Shown: positions 7,283 through 15,566 of the stretch, piece by piece
Layout: every line of letters starts with the position of its first letter
Numbering within the stretch: position 1 is the stretch's first letter
Assembly: GCA_964416905.1 (NCBI GenBank)
Contig: CAYQFL010000002.1
Span: 1 to 64,000 of the forward strand
Reading direction: 5' to 3'
Origin: JASKKU01 sp964416905
GTDB lineage: Archaea > Nanobdellota > Nanobdellia > Woesearchaeales > JASKKU01
DNA length: 64,000 nt
Program-made: the position numbers and the translations under genes
The notes under the pieces: model-generated
The model's input: only the letters and a program-made list of their open reading frames with translations
Database searches by the model: none
What the model was told of the DNA's origin: nothing

Positions 7283-9310
7283 ATGGACATTGAGCAACAG
7301 ATTGACAAATTCAAAGAATTTCTAGATCTAAAACATAAAAAAGATATTATAGACAATCTTAGAGAAGGTAAATATTTTGTAAATGTCAATTTTCAAGAGT
7401 TAGTCAAGTTTGATCCAGAGCTTGCAGAACATGTTTTAGAAAATCCGAGTGAAGCTTTTGAAACTGCGGAATTAGCTTGTAAATCTCTAGAATATTTTCC
7501 ATCGGAAGAAGTGCAAAGGTTCAAGGTAAGGTTTTACAACCTTCCTGAAAAGACCAAAGTTCTGATAAGAGATATCCGATCATCTCATTTAAACAAGCTC
7601 ATTGTTGTTGAAGGAATTGTTAGACAAAAATCAGATGTAAGGCCAAGAGTAATCTCCGCAAAATTTGAATGTCCTCAATGTGGTAATATAATCACAGTAT
7701 TTCAAACAGGAGATAAATTCAAAGAGCCTACAAAATGCACTTGTGGAAGAAAAGGTAAGTTCAAACTTTTAAATATGGATATGGTTGATTCGCAAAGAAT
7801 AGTTCTTGAAGAGATTCCTGAGCAATTAGAAGGAGATGCTCAACCGAAGAGAATTAGTGTATTCCTAGAAGATGACCTTGTAAGTCCAATCAGTGAAAAG
7901 AGGACCAATCCTGGTTCTAAAATAAGAGTTTCTGGAATCTTGAAGGAGATTCCAATTTACACAAGAACGGGTGGCAAATCTGTAAGATTTGACTTAATGA
8001 TTGAAACTAATTTCGTTATGCCTCTTGCAGAGGATTATTCTGAGATAAAAATCCAGGAAGAAGATGAAAACAAGATAAAAGAGATAGCTAAACGAGAAGA
8101 TGTTTTTGAAACTTTAGTAAAGGCTGTTGCTCCTTCAATTTATGGTTATGAGAATCTAAAACTGGCTTTGTTGTTACAGCAAGTTGGTGGTGTAGAAAAA
8201 GTAAGAAACGATTCTTCCAGGTCTAGAGGAGATATTCATGTTCTATTAATAGGAGACCCTGGTGCGGGTAAATCTCAACTGCTTAAAAGAATGAGTGTTG
8301 TGGCTCCTAAAGCGAAATTTGTTTCAGGTAAAAGTGCATCAGGAGCTGGCTTGACAGCAACTGTTGTAAAGGACGAATTCTTAAGGGGATGGGCTCTTGA
8401 AGCAGGTGCTTTAGTCTTGGCAAACAACGGTTTGTGTGCTATTGACGAGTTAGATAAGATGGATAAAGAAGACAGGTCTGCAATGCACGAAGCTTTAGAA
8501 CAGCAAACAATTAGCATCAGTAAAGCTAACGTCCAAGCAACCTTAAGCGCTAAAACAACTGTTCTTGCCGCTGCAAACCCCAAACTAGGAAGATTCGATC
8601 CTATGATGCCTATCGCTAAACAAATAGATTTGCCTCCTACTTTGATCAACAGGTTTGATTTAATATTTATTGTAAGAGATATTCCATCAAAAGATAAAGA
8701 CGAAAGATTAGCTGAACACATCTTAAAATTACACCAGGAACCAAAACAAGAGAAAGCTGAGATATCAACAGAATTGCTAAGGAAATATATTGCATATGCA
8801 AAAAAGAACTTCAGACCAAGACTAACAAACGCTGCTATAAAAAAGATAAAAGAATTTTATGTTGAACTAAGAAACTCGGGCTCAACAGACGAAGATGCGA
8901 TAAAACCAATACCTATTTCTGCAAGACAGCTTGAAGCACTTGTCAGATTATCTGAAGCGAGTGCAAAACTAAGATTATCCAACAAAGTAACTATTGAAGA
9001 TGCGATGAGAGCCATAGAAATCTTAACAACATGCTTACAAGAAGTTGGCGTTGACCCAGAAACCAAGAAATTTGACATCGATTTAATCACAACAGGTATC
9101 AGTTCGAGTCAGAGAAGTAAGATAACTATCGTGAGACAGATAATTGACGAGCTAGAACAAAGTTTAGGCAAAGTTATACCTATCGAAGAAATTGTGGAAC
9201 GAGCTGCAGAAAAGAACATACCTAGTTCGCAAGTTGAAGAAATTGTTGAAAAACTAAAAAGAAGCGGCGATTTATTTGAACCTAGGAGAGGTCATGTGCA
9301 AAAAGTGTAA
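7283..9310 (+). CDS. mcm: Replicative helicase MCM
   Basis: This 675-residue 3'-5' DNA helicase forms the hexameric motor of the CMG complex. Visible parts in order are: an N-terminal OB region with zinc-binding cysteines (CPQCGNI and CTCG, about 131-155), Walker A GDPGAGKS at about 323-330, Walker B AIDELDKM at about 386-393, the arginine-finger region LINRFDLIF at about 455, and a C-terminal winged helix (last 80 residues). No intein interrupts it. It is followed by an unknown membrane gene and an RPA-like gene before the origin. A GINS partner lies at 59957-60601. Confidence 0.98.
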   Translation: MDIEQQIDKFKEFLDLKHKKDIIDNLREGKYFVNVNFQELVKFDPELAEHVLENPSEAFETAELACKSLEYFPSEEVQRFKVRFYNLPEKTKVLIRDIRSSHLNKLIVVEGIVRQKSDVRPRVISAKFECPQCGNIITVFQTGDKFKEPTKCTCGRKGKFKLLNMDMVDSQRIVLEEIPEQLEGDAQPKRISVFLEDDLVSPISEKRTNPGSKIRVSGILKEIPIYTRTGGKSVRFDLMIETNFVMPLAEDYSEIKIQEEDENKIKEIAKREDVFETLVKAVAPSIYGYENLKLALLLQQVGGVEKVRNDSSRSRGDIHVLLIGDPGAGKSQLLKRMSVVAPKAKFVSGKSASGAGLTATVVKDEFLRGWALEAGALVLANNGLCAIDELDKMDKEDRSAMHEALEQQTISISKANVQATLSAKTTVLAAANPKLGRFDPMMPIAKQIDLPPTLINRFDLIFIVRDIPSKDKDERLAEHILKLHQEPKQEKAEISTELLRKYIAYAKKNFRPRLTNAAIKKIKEFYVELRNSGSTDEDAIKPIPISARQLEALVRLSEASAKLRLSNKVTIEDAMRAIEILTTCLQEVGVDPETKKFDIDLITTGISSSQRSKITIVRQIIDELEQSLGKVIPIEEIVERAAEKNIPSSQVEEIVEKLKRSGDLFEPRRGHVQKV

Positions 9311-9387
9311 TTAATGAACACTGTTTTAATCACAAAAACAACTTAACTAAAACATAAAAAACAGGAAATGAAAACAAAATCTACAAA

Positions 9388-10116
9388 ATGAATCCAATAA
9401 AAGAACTAAAAAAGATAAAGTTGAATTTTGCTCAAAGAGTTCTTAATGTATTTCTACAAGGTGCTTTTTATGTTTTGATATTAATTTTAGTTTCACAAAT
9501 TATACAGAGTGAAGTTTTTAGTGCTCTTGAAAACAACAAAGAAAAAATTGCTGGAGAGATTACCGATTTAGTTTTAGAAAAACAAGTGCAAGATTTAAAT
9601 TTGGATTTAAACGAAGCGCAAATCGAAGAAGGTAAATCAATTCTCAAAAAAGAAATAGCGAGTCAAATAAATGAAACACTATCTATTGTAAAAAGGAATC
9701 TTCAGGAGAACGTCTCAAAATTCACAAACATCTTTTCACAAGATAAGGTAATACTCATTTTAGGAATTTTATTATTACTCATCTTCTTAAATAATGGCTT
9801 ATTATTAACAACACATTTCCTTTCAAAAAATATTCTTGAGATTGGGATTATCTTAATAACGCCAAAAATAATCATACAAATAGTCTTGAATAAAAAATTC
9901 ATAACTTGGCTCAGCTCACTGATAACTATAGAGATTGATCAAGCCACACAAGCAAAAGTTATTGAGCTTATATCACAAATATTCAATCAGGTTTTTCAAA
10001 AATATTTCATCTCAGGATTAATTATGATCATTGCTGCAATACTTCTACAATTTGGTATAAAAGCCATTGCTAAAAGAAAAATAGAAAACTTAAAACAAAC
10101 AGAAGTGCAAAATTAA
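9388..10116 (+). CDS. Membrane protein, unknown, between mcm and RPA-like gene
   Basis: The 242 residues have an N-terminal hydrophobic segment at about 25-43 (GAFYVLILILVSQII) and a charged extracytoplasmic helical region (EKIAGEITDLVLEKQ, QIEEGKSILKKEIA). Three further hydrophobic segments follow (VILILGILLLLIFL, LEIGIILITPKIIIQIV and LIMIIAAILLQFGIKAI). It ends one base before the start of the next gene, so they are cotranscribed. No family is recognised; the position within a replication operon may be incidental. Confidence 0.75.
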   Translation: MNPIKELKKIKLNFAQRVLNVFLQGAFYVLILILVSQIIQSEVFSALENNKEKIAGEITDLVLEKQVQDLNLDLNEAQIEEGKSILKKEIASQINETLSIVKRNLQENVSKFTNIFSQDKVILILGILLLLIFLNNGLLLTTHFLSKNILEIGIILITPKIIIQIVLNKKFITWLSSLITIEIDQATQAKVIELISQIFNQVFQKYFISGLIMIIAAILLQFGIKAIAKRKIENLKQTEVQN

Positions 10117-10117
10117 A

Positions 10118-10891
10118 ATGAATCTTCAAAAGAGGTCTCCTGCAAAAATTTTGGATTTAGCAACAATAGCAAATGCTGATTTGATTACTCAGGATAATGT
10201 TAATTATATAATGGTTAATCAAAATAAAATAGACCGAGTGAACATCATCTCAATAATTGTTGATATAAATGAAAACCAACTGACAAACAACATTCTATTA
10301 AAAGTTGATGACGGCACTGCAATAATGCCCGTTATGGTTTTCGACCCACAATCTTTTGATAAAAACATAAACATAGGTGATTTTGTTTTAATCATTGGAA
10401 AAGTTAGAGAGTTTAACAAATCTAGATACATTGCTGCAGAGATTGTCAAAAAAACTACAAAAAAATGGTTTAGTTATAGAAAAAAACAAATTGAAAAAAT
10501 AACAAATAAACAAACAAATACTTCTAAAGTTAATACCAAGATTGATGAACAAGAAGTTGAAGAACAAAAAGTAACTACTAATGATAAAGTTAAAGTAAAA
10601 GATGCTAATGAAAATGAAGAAATTTTAGTAGATGAAGTTGTTTTAAAAGATGAAGAGTCAAAAAATGATGAAAATATTAATGATACTGATCCAACAAACA
10701 ATGACAAAAAACAAGTTAACAAAGACAAATTAGTTTATGATTTAATTGAAAAATTTGACGATGGCGAGGGTGCTGATTTAGACAGGATAATATTAGAATC
10801 AAAACTTGACGATTGTGAAGAAATTATACGAAAACTGTTAAGGGAAGGCGAAATATACGAAGTAAGGCCTAACAAATTCAAAGTGTTATGA
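10118..10891 (+). CDS. RPA32-like single-strand DNA-binding protein (OB fold plus winged helix)
   Basis: This 257-residue protein has an OB-fold at about 38-112 (NIISIIVDINENQ, LLKVDDGTAIMPVMVF, IGDFVLIIGKVREF, RYIAAEIVKK). A long low-complexity Lys/Glu/Asp/Thr linker covers about 120-205. A compact C-terminal winged helix covers about 207-257 (KLVYDLIEKFDDGEGADLD, REGEIYEVRPNKFKVL). That order matches RPA32/Rpa2 or CST Stn1-like subunits, which bind single-stranded DNA and recruit repair and replication partners. The position next to mcm and the origin fits. The large RPA70-like subunit is not in view. Confidence 0.8.
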   Translation: MNLQKRSPAKILDLATIANADLITQDNVNYIMVNQNKIDRVNIISIIVDINENQLTNNILLKVDDGTAIMPVMVFDPQSFDKNINIGDFVLIIGKVREFNKSRYIAAEIVKKTTKKWFSYRKKQIEKITNKQTNTSKVNTKIDEQEVEEQKVTTNDKVKVKDANENEEILVDEVVLKDEESKNDENINDTDPTNNDKKQVNKDKLVYDLIEKFDDGEGADLDRIILESKLDDCEEIIRKLLREGEIYEVRPNKFKVL

Positions 10892-10919
10892 AACCACAAC
10901 TTATTTGAAAAACACATTT

Positions 10920-11774
10920 CTAGATATTCAAAGCGGGTGTTATATATACTTCAAGAAAGGCTGCAAGCAGAAGAATGCAAATACTTATGATTATTAAATC
11001 ACTTACATCAAAAACAATATTTTCAAATTTCTTTGTAGAGAAATGATGCCTGAGTATTGCAAAAGAAATTATACTTCCAGCAAGACCTGCGACAAAATAA
11101 GATGCAATCTCAGGTACGCCATGTAATGAAAATCTCAAGAAACTAAAAACAAATGCTTTAAGATAATCAAAAAAAGTTAACACTTGGGATGAAGAAAGAA
11201 AATCAGAAATTTTCAACTTAAAGTAAGAATTAAGAGCTACACCTAAAACTGATGAATTCCATATCAGTATAAAAAGAGCACCTATACCAAACAATAAAGA
11301 AAAAACTAAACACAATACCATAACTTTAAAATTATTAGAAAAGATAACTCCAAATCTAACTATAGTTTGATAAAAACTTCCTGTAAGCTTAGGATTAATG
11401 ACTGATAAAACTTTAAGTTGGGGTTCAAAAACCTGTTGAAAACTTGAACTAGATAAGAATAAAGCAACAATAAAAAATCCAAGAGTAACACCAAAAAACA
11501 TAAAGAGAAAGGTTTTCAAAGCTTTCATATGGTGTTGCAAAATCTGCGATTCATAATCCAAAACAACATCTTCCTCTTCTTCCAGAGAACTGATCTTGTA
11601 AAAGATAGGTGTCAATGATATCAAAATGAGGGATATTGCAACAATAGATGGATTCTGTGGAAAAGTGTAAATTCCAATCAAAACTGATAGAATCGCATAA
11701 AGAATGCTAAATACAAAAATAAGATAGTAATGATTCTCTATCCTCTCTGCGGAAAGATTCAGCTCTAATACCAT
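10920..11774 (-). CDS. SpoIIM/DUF95 family membrane protein
   Basis: The 284 residues have about six membrane segments. Recognition rests on the SpoIIM-type core: LFGIGALFILIWNSSVLGVA then LHGVPEIASYFVAGLAG near the C-terminus. In bacteria SpoIIM acts in peptidoglycan remodelling during sporulation, but the family is common in archaea, where its job is unknown. It is transcribed away from the origin and is convergent with the RPA-like gene. Confidence 0.8.
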   Translation of the reverse strand: MVLELNLSAERIENHYYLIFVFSILYAILSVLIGIYTFPQNPSIVAISLILISLTPIFYKISSLEEEEDVVLDYESQILQHHMKALKTFLFMFFGVTLGFFIVALFLSSSSFQQVFEPQLKVLSVINPKLTGSFYQTIVRFGVIFSNNFKVMVLCLVFSLLFGIGALFILIWNSSVLGVALNSYFKLKISDFLSSSQVLTFFDYLKAFVFSFLRFSLHGVPEIASYFVAGLAGSIISFAILRHHFSTKKFENIVFDVSDLIIISICILLLAAFLEVYITPALNI

Positions 11775-11876
11775 ATATGCATTTAGATATGAATTGATTT
11801 AAAAAAGTTTTTATAAAACTCGCTTAAAAAGATTTAGAAGAAAACTATAAGTAAAAAAAGTAAAATTAAACACAGC

Positions 11877-11903
11877 AACCCCTTCGCTTCCTATGGAACC
11901 ACC
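11877..11903 (-). promoter_or_regulatory. Left origin recognition box (ORB)
   Basis: The minus strand reads TTCCATAGGAAGCGAAGGGG: an imperfect dyad followed by the G-string typical of archaeal ORBs. It is inverted relative to the right box, and both G-strings point away from the A/T-rich centre. Compared with the right box the dyad centre has changed (ATA for AGT), so Orc1 may bind it more weakly. That last point is inference. Confidence 0.85.
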
Positions 11904-11934
11904 TTTGTTTCGTGTGCACATCCTTGACTCGTTT

Positions 11935-12115
11935 TATTGAAGTATATATTTTACTTCTAGAGAATATATATTATTGTCTACAGTTTGTTTATTTTATTTA
12001 TTTATTTTTTCTATATTGAAAATAATAATAATAACATAAATATGTTGTTTTTACATTTTTTTCTTATTTTTATTATATTATTTTATTCGAATACATTTTA
12101 ATTTATTTTTATTTA
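11935..12115. other. Probable duplex-unwinding element
   Basis: About 180 bp lie between the two ORBs with very few G or C. They contain repeated TATATA, TTTATTTA and AATAATAAT tracts and no reading frame of note. Such low-stability DNA is where archaeal origins open. The exact borders are approximate. Confidence 0.75.
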
Positions 12116-12117
12116 CG

Positions 12118-12143
12118 TCTTCCAGTGGAAATGAAGGGGTCTG
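12118..12143 (+). promoter_or_regulatory. Right origin recognition box (ORB)
   Basis: The plus strand reads CTTCCAGTGGAAATGAAGGG then GTC, a near-perfect archaeal ORB: dyad TTCCAGTGGAA plus G-string GGGG. It lies about 50 bp before the orc1 start and could also let Orc1 regulate its own gene. The same core recurs at 39571-39594. Confidence 0.92.
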
Positions 12144-12195
12144 AGCGTTATTTCTAATGGAAAAGTTTAAAATAAAGTTGTTATTAACTGTTTTT

Positions 12196-13404
12196 ATGGA
12201 TAAACCTTTGAAAAGCTTCTTTAAGAAATTTTTAGAAAGAGACACGATTTTTGTTAACAAAGAAGTTCTTGAAATTTCTTTCACACCTAAAAATATTTTA
12301 CATAGAGATAAACAAATCGAAGAAATTGCTGAAATTCTTGCACCTGCTCTTAAATTTAGCAAACCTTCTAATATTTTTATATATGGAAAAACAGGTACTG
12401 GTAAAACTGTGACTGTAAGCAGAGTTGTTTATGATTTAGTTGAGGTCGCTCGTGAAGAAAATGTTCCTTTGAATTATGTTTATGTCAACTGCAAACTTGG
12501 TCGAGCTGACACTGAATATAGATTGATTGCTTATTTATGTAGAGAACTGGGTGTTGATTTACCTTCAACAGGTTTGCCAACTGATGAAGTTTATAACATA
12601 TTCTACAAAACTGTTGATGAGAAAAAACAGCTATTAATTATCATTTTGGATGAGATTGATCAATTGATTTTTAAGATGGGGGATGATGTGCTATACACAC
12701 TTACTAGAATTAACTCTTACTTATCTCAATCTAAAATTTCATTGATAGGTATTTCAAATTATGTTAAACTCTTAGAGCAAGTAGACCCAAGGGTTAAATC
12801 CTCTTTAGGAGAAGAGAGCGTTGTTTTTCCTCCATATGATGCAAATCAAATAAAAGATATCCTTGAAGACAGGGCTAAAAAAGCATTTAGGATTGATGCC
12901 ATAGAACAGGGAGTTCTAGAGAAATGTGCAGCTATTGCTGCTAGAGATCATGGCGATGCGAGAAGAGCAATAGATCTGTTGAGGGTAGCAGGCGAGCTTG
13001 CTGATAGAGAAGGCTCACAAAAGATAACCTTAAAGCATTTAGATGCCGCACAGGAGAAATTGGAAAAAGATCGAGTCTTAGACCTTGTATCTTCTCAGCC
13101 TAAACAACATCAATGCGTTTTGTTAAGCCTCATTCTTTTAGATAATACAAAGAACAAAGATGAAACTATTACAACAGGTTTGGTCTATGAGAAATATATT
13201 CAGGTATGCAAATCTTTAGATTTAAGACCGCTAACTCAAAGAAGAGTTTCAGACATTCTGTCAGAATTTGATACCATTGGTTTAATACAAAGTATCGTTA
13301 AATCCAGAGGGAGATTGGGTAGAACCAGGGATATTAACATAGCTTTCGATTTATCTTTAAGACCGAGAGTTGTTGCATTGCTTAAAGAATCCTTAGGTTA
13401 TTGA
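12196..13404 (+). CDS. orc1: Origin recognition/helicase loader Orc1/Cdc6
   Basis: This AAA+ initiator binds ORB boxes and loads MCM. From the ATG at 12196 (MDKPLKSFFKKFLERD) it has about 402 residues. Walker A YGKTGTGKT is at about 63-71, Walker B LIIILDEID at about 147-155, sensor-1 region LIGISNYVK follows, and the C-terminal winged helix spans the last 90 residues. I prefer this start over the ATG at 12157 because family members begin with a short helix before RDTIFVNKEVL, and a TATA-like TTTAAAATAAA lies about 27 bp upstream. It borders the origin directly. Confidence 0.96.
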   Translation: MDKPLKSFFKKFLERDTIFVNKEVLEISFTPKNILHRDKQIEEIAEILAPALKFSKPSNIFIYGKTGTGKTVTVSRVVYDLVEVAREENVPLNYVYVNCKLGRADTEYRLIAYLCRELGVDLPSTGLPTDEVYNIFYKTVDEKKQLLIIILDEIDQLIFKMGDDVLYTLTRINSYLSQSKISLIGISNYVKLLEQVDPRVKSSLGEESVVFPPYDANQIKDILEDRAKKAFRIDAIEQGVLEKCAAIAARDHGDARRAIDLLRVAGELADREGSQKITLKHLDAAQEKLEKDRVLDLVSSQPKQHQCVLLSLILLDNTKNKDETITTGLVYEKYIQVCKSLDLRPLTQRRVSDILSEFDTIGLIQSIVKSRGRLGRTRDINIAFDLSLRPRVVALLKESLGY

Positions 13405-13509
13405 TTTCACACATTTAGTACTTGGCAAACATCTTTTCCAAGATATATTTTCTAAAACAATTCTCGCTAAAAGTAAATCTTTTTTAATTATTGCTCTTTT
13501 ACTCTTATT

Positions 13510-15549
13510 ATGGCTGATTTTTCTGAAGAAAATGTCGATTCTTTAATAGACCCTCATAAAGATAATGATGGTTTTATTAACTTGAGTCAGTCTAATCAAG
13601 AGGATCTTGAATCAAGCATAAAGAATCTTGAAGAGTTGGAAAGTTCATCCAATTCTGATGATTTGCAAAACGATGGTGAAGATCTTTATATTGACGCTAA
13701 GGAATTGAGTGCAAAACAATTAAAAGATATAATTTCTTCAGCTATTGACAAAGGCCTTTTCTTATCTCCAGAAGTTCTCGATGTTATAAGTGAAAGCGAT
13801 TTTGATTATGAAAGCTTTATTGAGAGTTTGTCAAAAAATCAAAACTTGTTGTATGTAGATGAATCTCTTTTAAAAAATCATGATTCTATAGATTTTAATG
13901 ATTTAAACTGGTTTGATTTTGATAAGGCTGTTGTTGAAAAAGAGGTTAACAACAATCCAAAAATGTATGATTCTTTCTTGGAGTTTCTTGATAAAAACAA
14001 AAGATTTTTCCCTGAAAAAAATAATCATGGTGAACACAGACCTTTTTTTGATGAACATAGTGATTTACATATAACTCTTATAGATAATCTGAACACGTCA
14101 GCAGTTGAGTCTTTACAGTATAATTCAAATGTCTCAAACATAACCCAAGAATCAAACTTGAATAATACCTCTGAAAAACAGTCTGGACGTAATAGCGCTG
14201 TTACTAATAGTGGTTCTTTATCCGATTCTAAAAATGCTGATACTAAAAAAAAGAACGAATTACTAACATCGGGCGTTTTTAATCATGAGTTTGAAGGTTT
14301 GCCTTCAAATGTAGAAGTAGTTTCATCATACACCGCTTTAGATAAAAAATTGGATGTTAAGAATTTTGTGAACTATTATGGAAATAGACTTAAGAGCTTT
14401 GTAAGGATATTATCTTCAAGGCCAGAGCTTGAAGGTTTAAGGTCAATAAGTAAACTTAAAGGAGATGGTGAAGTTTCTATCATAGGTTTAATATCTAATA
14501 TAGTTGATACAAAAAATGCAATTTTTCTTGATGTTGAAGACAATACCGGTGTTGTAAGAGTTATAGTTACTAAAGATAACAGGGAGCTTTTAGAAATTGC
14601 TAACGAGTTAGTCTTAGATCAGGCAGTAGGCGTTAGAGGGTTTTTAAAAAACAAAGTAATTTACGCCAAGAGTATTATCGAAGCAGGTGTTCCAAACAGT
14701 ATTCCAATTAAGAAAGCTAAAGAAGATGTTAATTTAGCCATTATTAGTGATTTACATGTTGGTTCAAGGTTGTTTTTAGAGAAGGAATTCTTGAATTTTA
14801 TCTCATGGATAAATGGCAAATATGGTAGTGATAAACAGAAAGAAATGGGTTTAAGGACAAAGTATTTGATAATCGCCGGTGATTTAGTTGACGGTGTTGG
14901 AGTTTATCCGGGACAAAAAGATGAACTAAAGATTACTAGCATTAAAAAACAATATGATTACGCAGCTTATCTTTTATCTAAAATAAGAAAGGATGTAACC
15001 ATTATAATCGCTCCAGGCAATCACGATGCTGTTAGGCTTGCAGAACCTCAGCCGCCTTTAGATAAAGATTTTGCCAAGTCTCTTTATGAATTAGAAAATG
15101 TAATTCATGTAAGTAACCCAGCAACTCTTAGAATCCACAAGGTTAACAATTTTCCTGGCTTTAAAGTTTTGATTTATCATGGTTATTCTTTTGATTATTA
15201 CATCAGAAACATTGATTATCTTAGAGTTAATGGTGGTTTTGATAGGTTTGATTTGGTTATGAAGTTTCTATTAAATAAAAGACATTTATCTCCATCACAT
15301 GGCGCAACATTATTTGTACCAGATCCTGAAAAAGACCCTTTAATTATAGAAGAAGTCCCCGACATATTTGTTGTAGGTCACAATCATCGACCAAATGTTG
15401 GCGTATACAACAACATAGTTTTAGTTTCAGGCGGAACCTGGCAATTGAAAACGCCGTTCCAGGAGAAGATAGGTCATGATCCTTTACCAGGAAGAGTTCC
15501 TGTTTTTAATTTGAAAAGCAGAAAAATAAATCTGTTAAGATTTGTCTAA
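13510..15549 (+). CDS. polB: DNA polymerase D small subunit (DP1)
   Basis: This is the proofreading 3'-5' exonuclease subunit of the archaeal replicative polymerase PolD. An acidic, Asn/Ser-rich N-terminal region of about 260 residues is followed by an OB fold (EVSIIGLISNIVDTKN, about 318-360). The Mre11-like phosphoesterase domain follows with metal-binding motifs SDLHVG (about 413), AGDLVDG (about 456), PGNHD (about 501) and VGHNHRP (about 621). All catalytic residues are present, so the exonuclease should be active. polC starts 18 bp later, so the two are cotranscribed. The N-terminal extension is low complexity and probably disordered. Confidence 0.97.
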   Translation: MADFSEENVDSLIDPHKDNDGFINLSQSNQEDLESSIKNLEELESSSNSDDLQNDGEDLYIDAKELSAKQLKDIISSAIDKGLFLSPEVLDVISESDFDYESFIESLSKNQNLLYVDESLLKNHDSIDFNDLNWFDFDKAVVEKEVNNNPKMYDSFLEFLDKNKRFFPEKNNHGEHRPFFDEHSDLHITLIDNLNTSAVESLQYNSNVSNITQESNLNNTSEKQSGRNSAVTNSGSLSDSKNADTKKKNELLTSGVFNHEFEGLPSNVEVVSSYTALDKKLDVKNFVNYYGNRLKSFVRILSSRPELEGLRSISKLKGDGEVSIIGLISNIVDTKNAIFLDVEDNTGVVRVIVTKDNRELLEIANELVLDQAVGVRGFLKNKVIYAKSIIEAGVPNSIPIKKAKEDVNLAIISDLHVGSRLFLEKEFLNFISWINGKYGSDKQKEMGLRTKYLIIAGDLVDGVGVYPGQKDELKITSIKKQYDYAAYLLSKIRKDVTIIIAPGNHDAVRLAEPQPPLDKDFAKSLYELENVIHVSNPATLRIHKVNNFPGFKVLIYHGYSFDYYIRNIDYLRVNGGFDRFDLVMKFLLNKRHLSPSHGATLFVPDPEKDPLIIEEVPDIFVVGHNHRPNVGVYNNIVLVSGGTWQLKTPFQEKIGHDPLPGRVPVFNLKSRKINLLRFV

Positions 15550-15566
15550 GTTATAGGTATTAAAAA

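Larger units (their letters stand above)
11775..12195. other. Replication origin (oriC)
   Basis: This non-coding stretch between the SpoIIM-like gene and orc1 has the classic archaeal origin layout. Two inverted ORB-type boxes (11877-11903 and 12118-12143) flank about 200 bp of almost pure A/T with runs such as TTTATTTATTTATTTT and AATAATAATAATAA, a likely duplex-unwinding element. The neighbouring orc1 gene encodes the protein expected to bind the boxes. Replication proteins crowd both sides. No experimental support is available to me, but the combination is strong. Confidence 0.9.

Noticed and set aside
8275..8721. 148-codon open frame antisense to mcm
   Set aside because: It lies wholly inside the conserved AAA+ core of mcm, so it is a shadow of codon bias.
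12157..12195. Earlier ATG for orc1
   Set aside because: The 13 extra residues are not typical, and the probable TATA element overlaps them.
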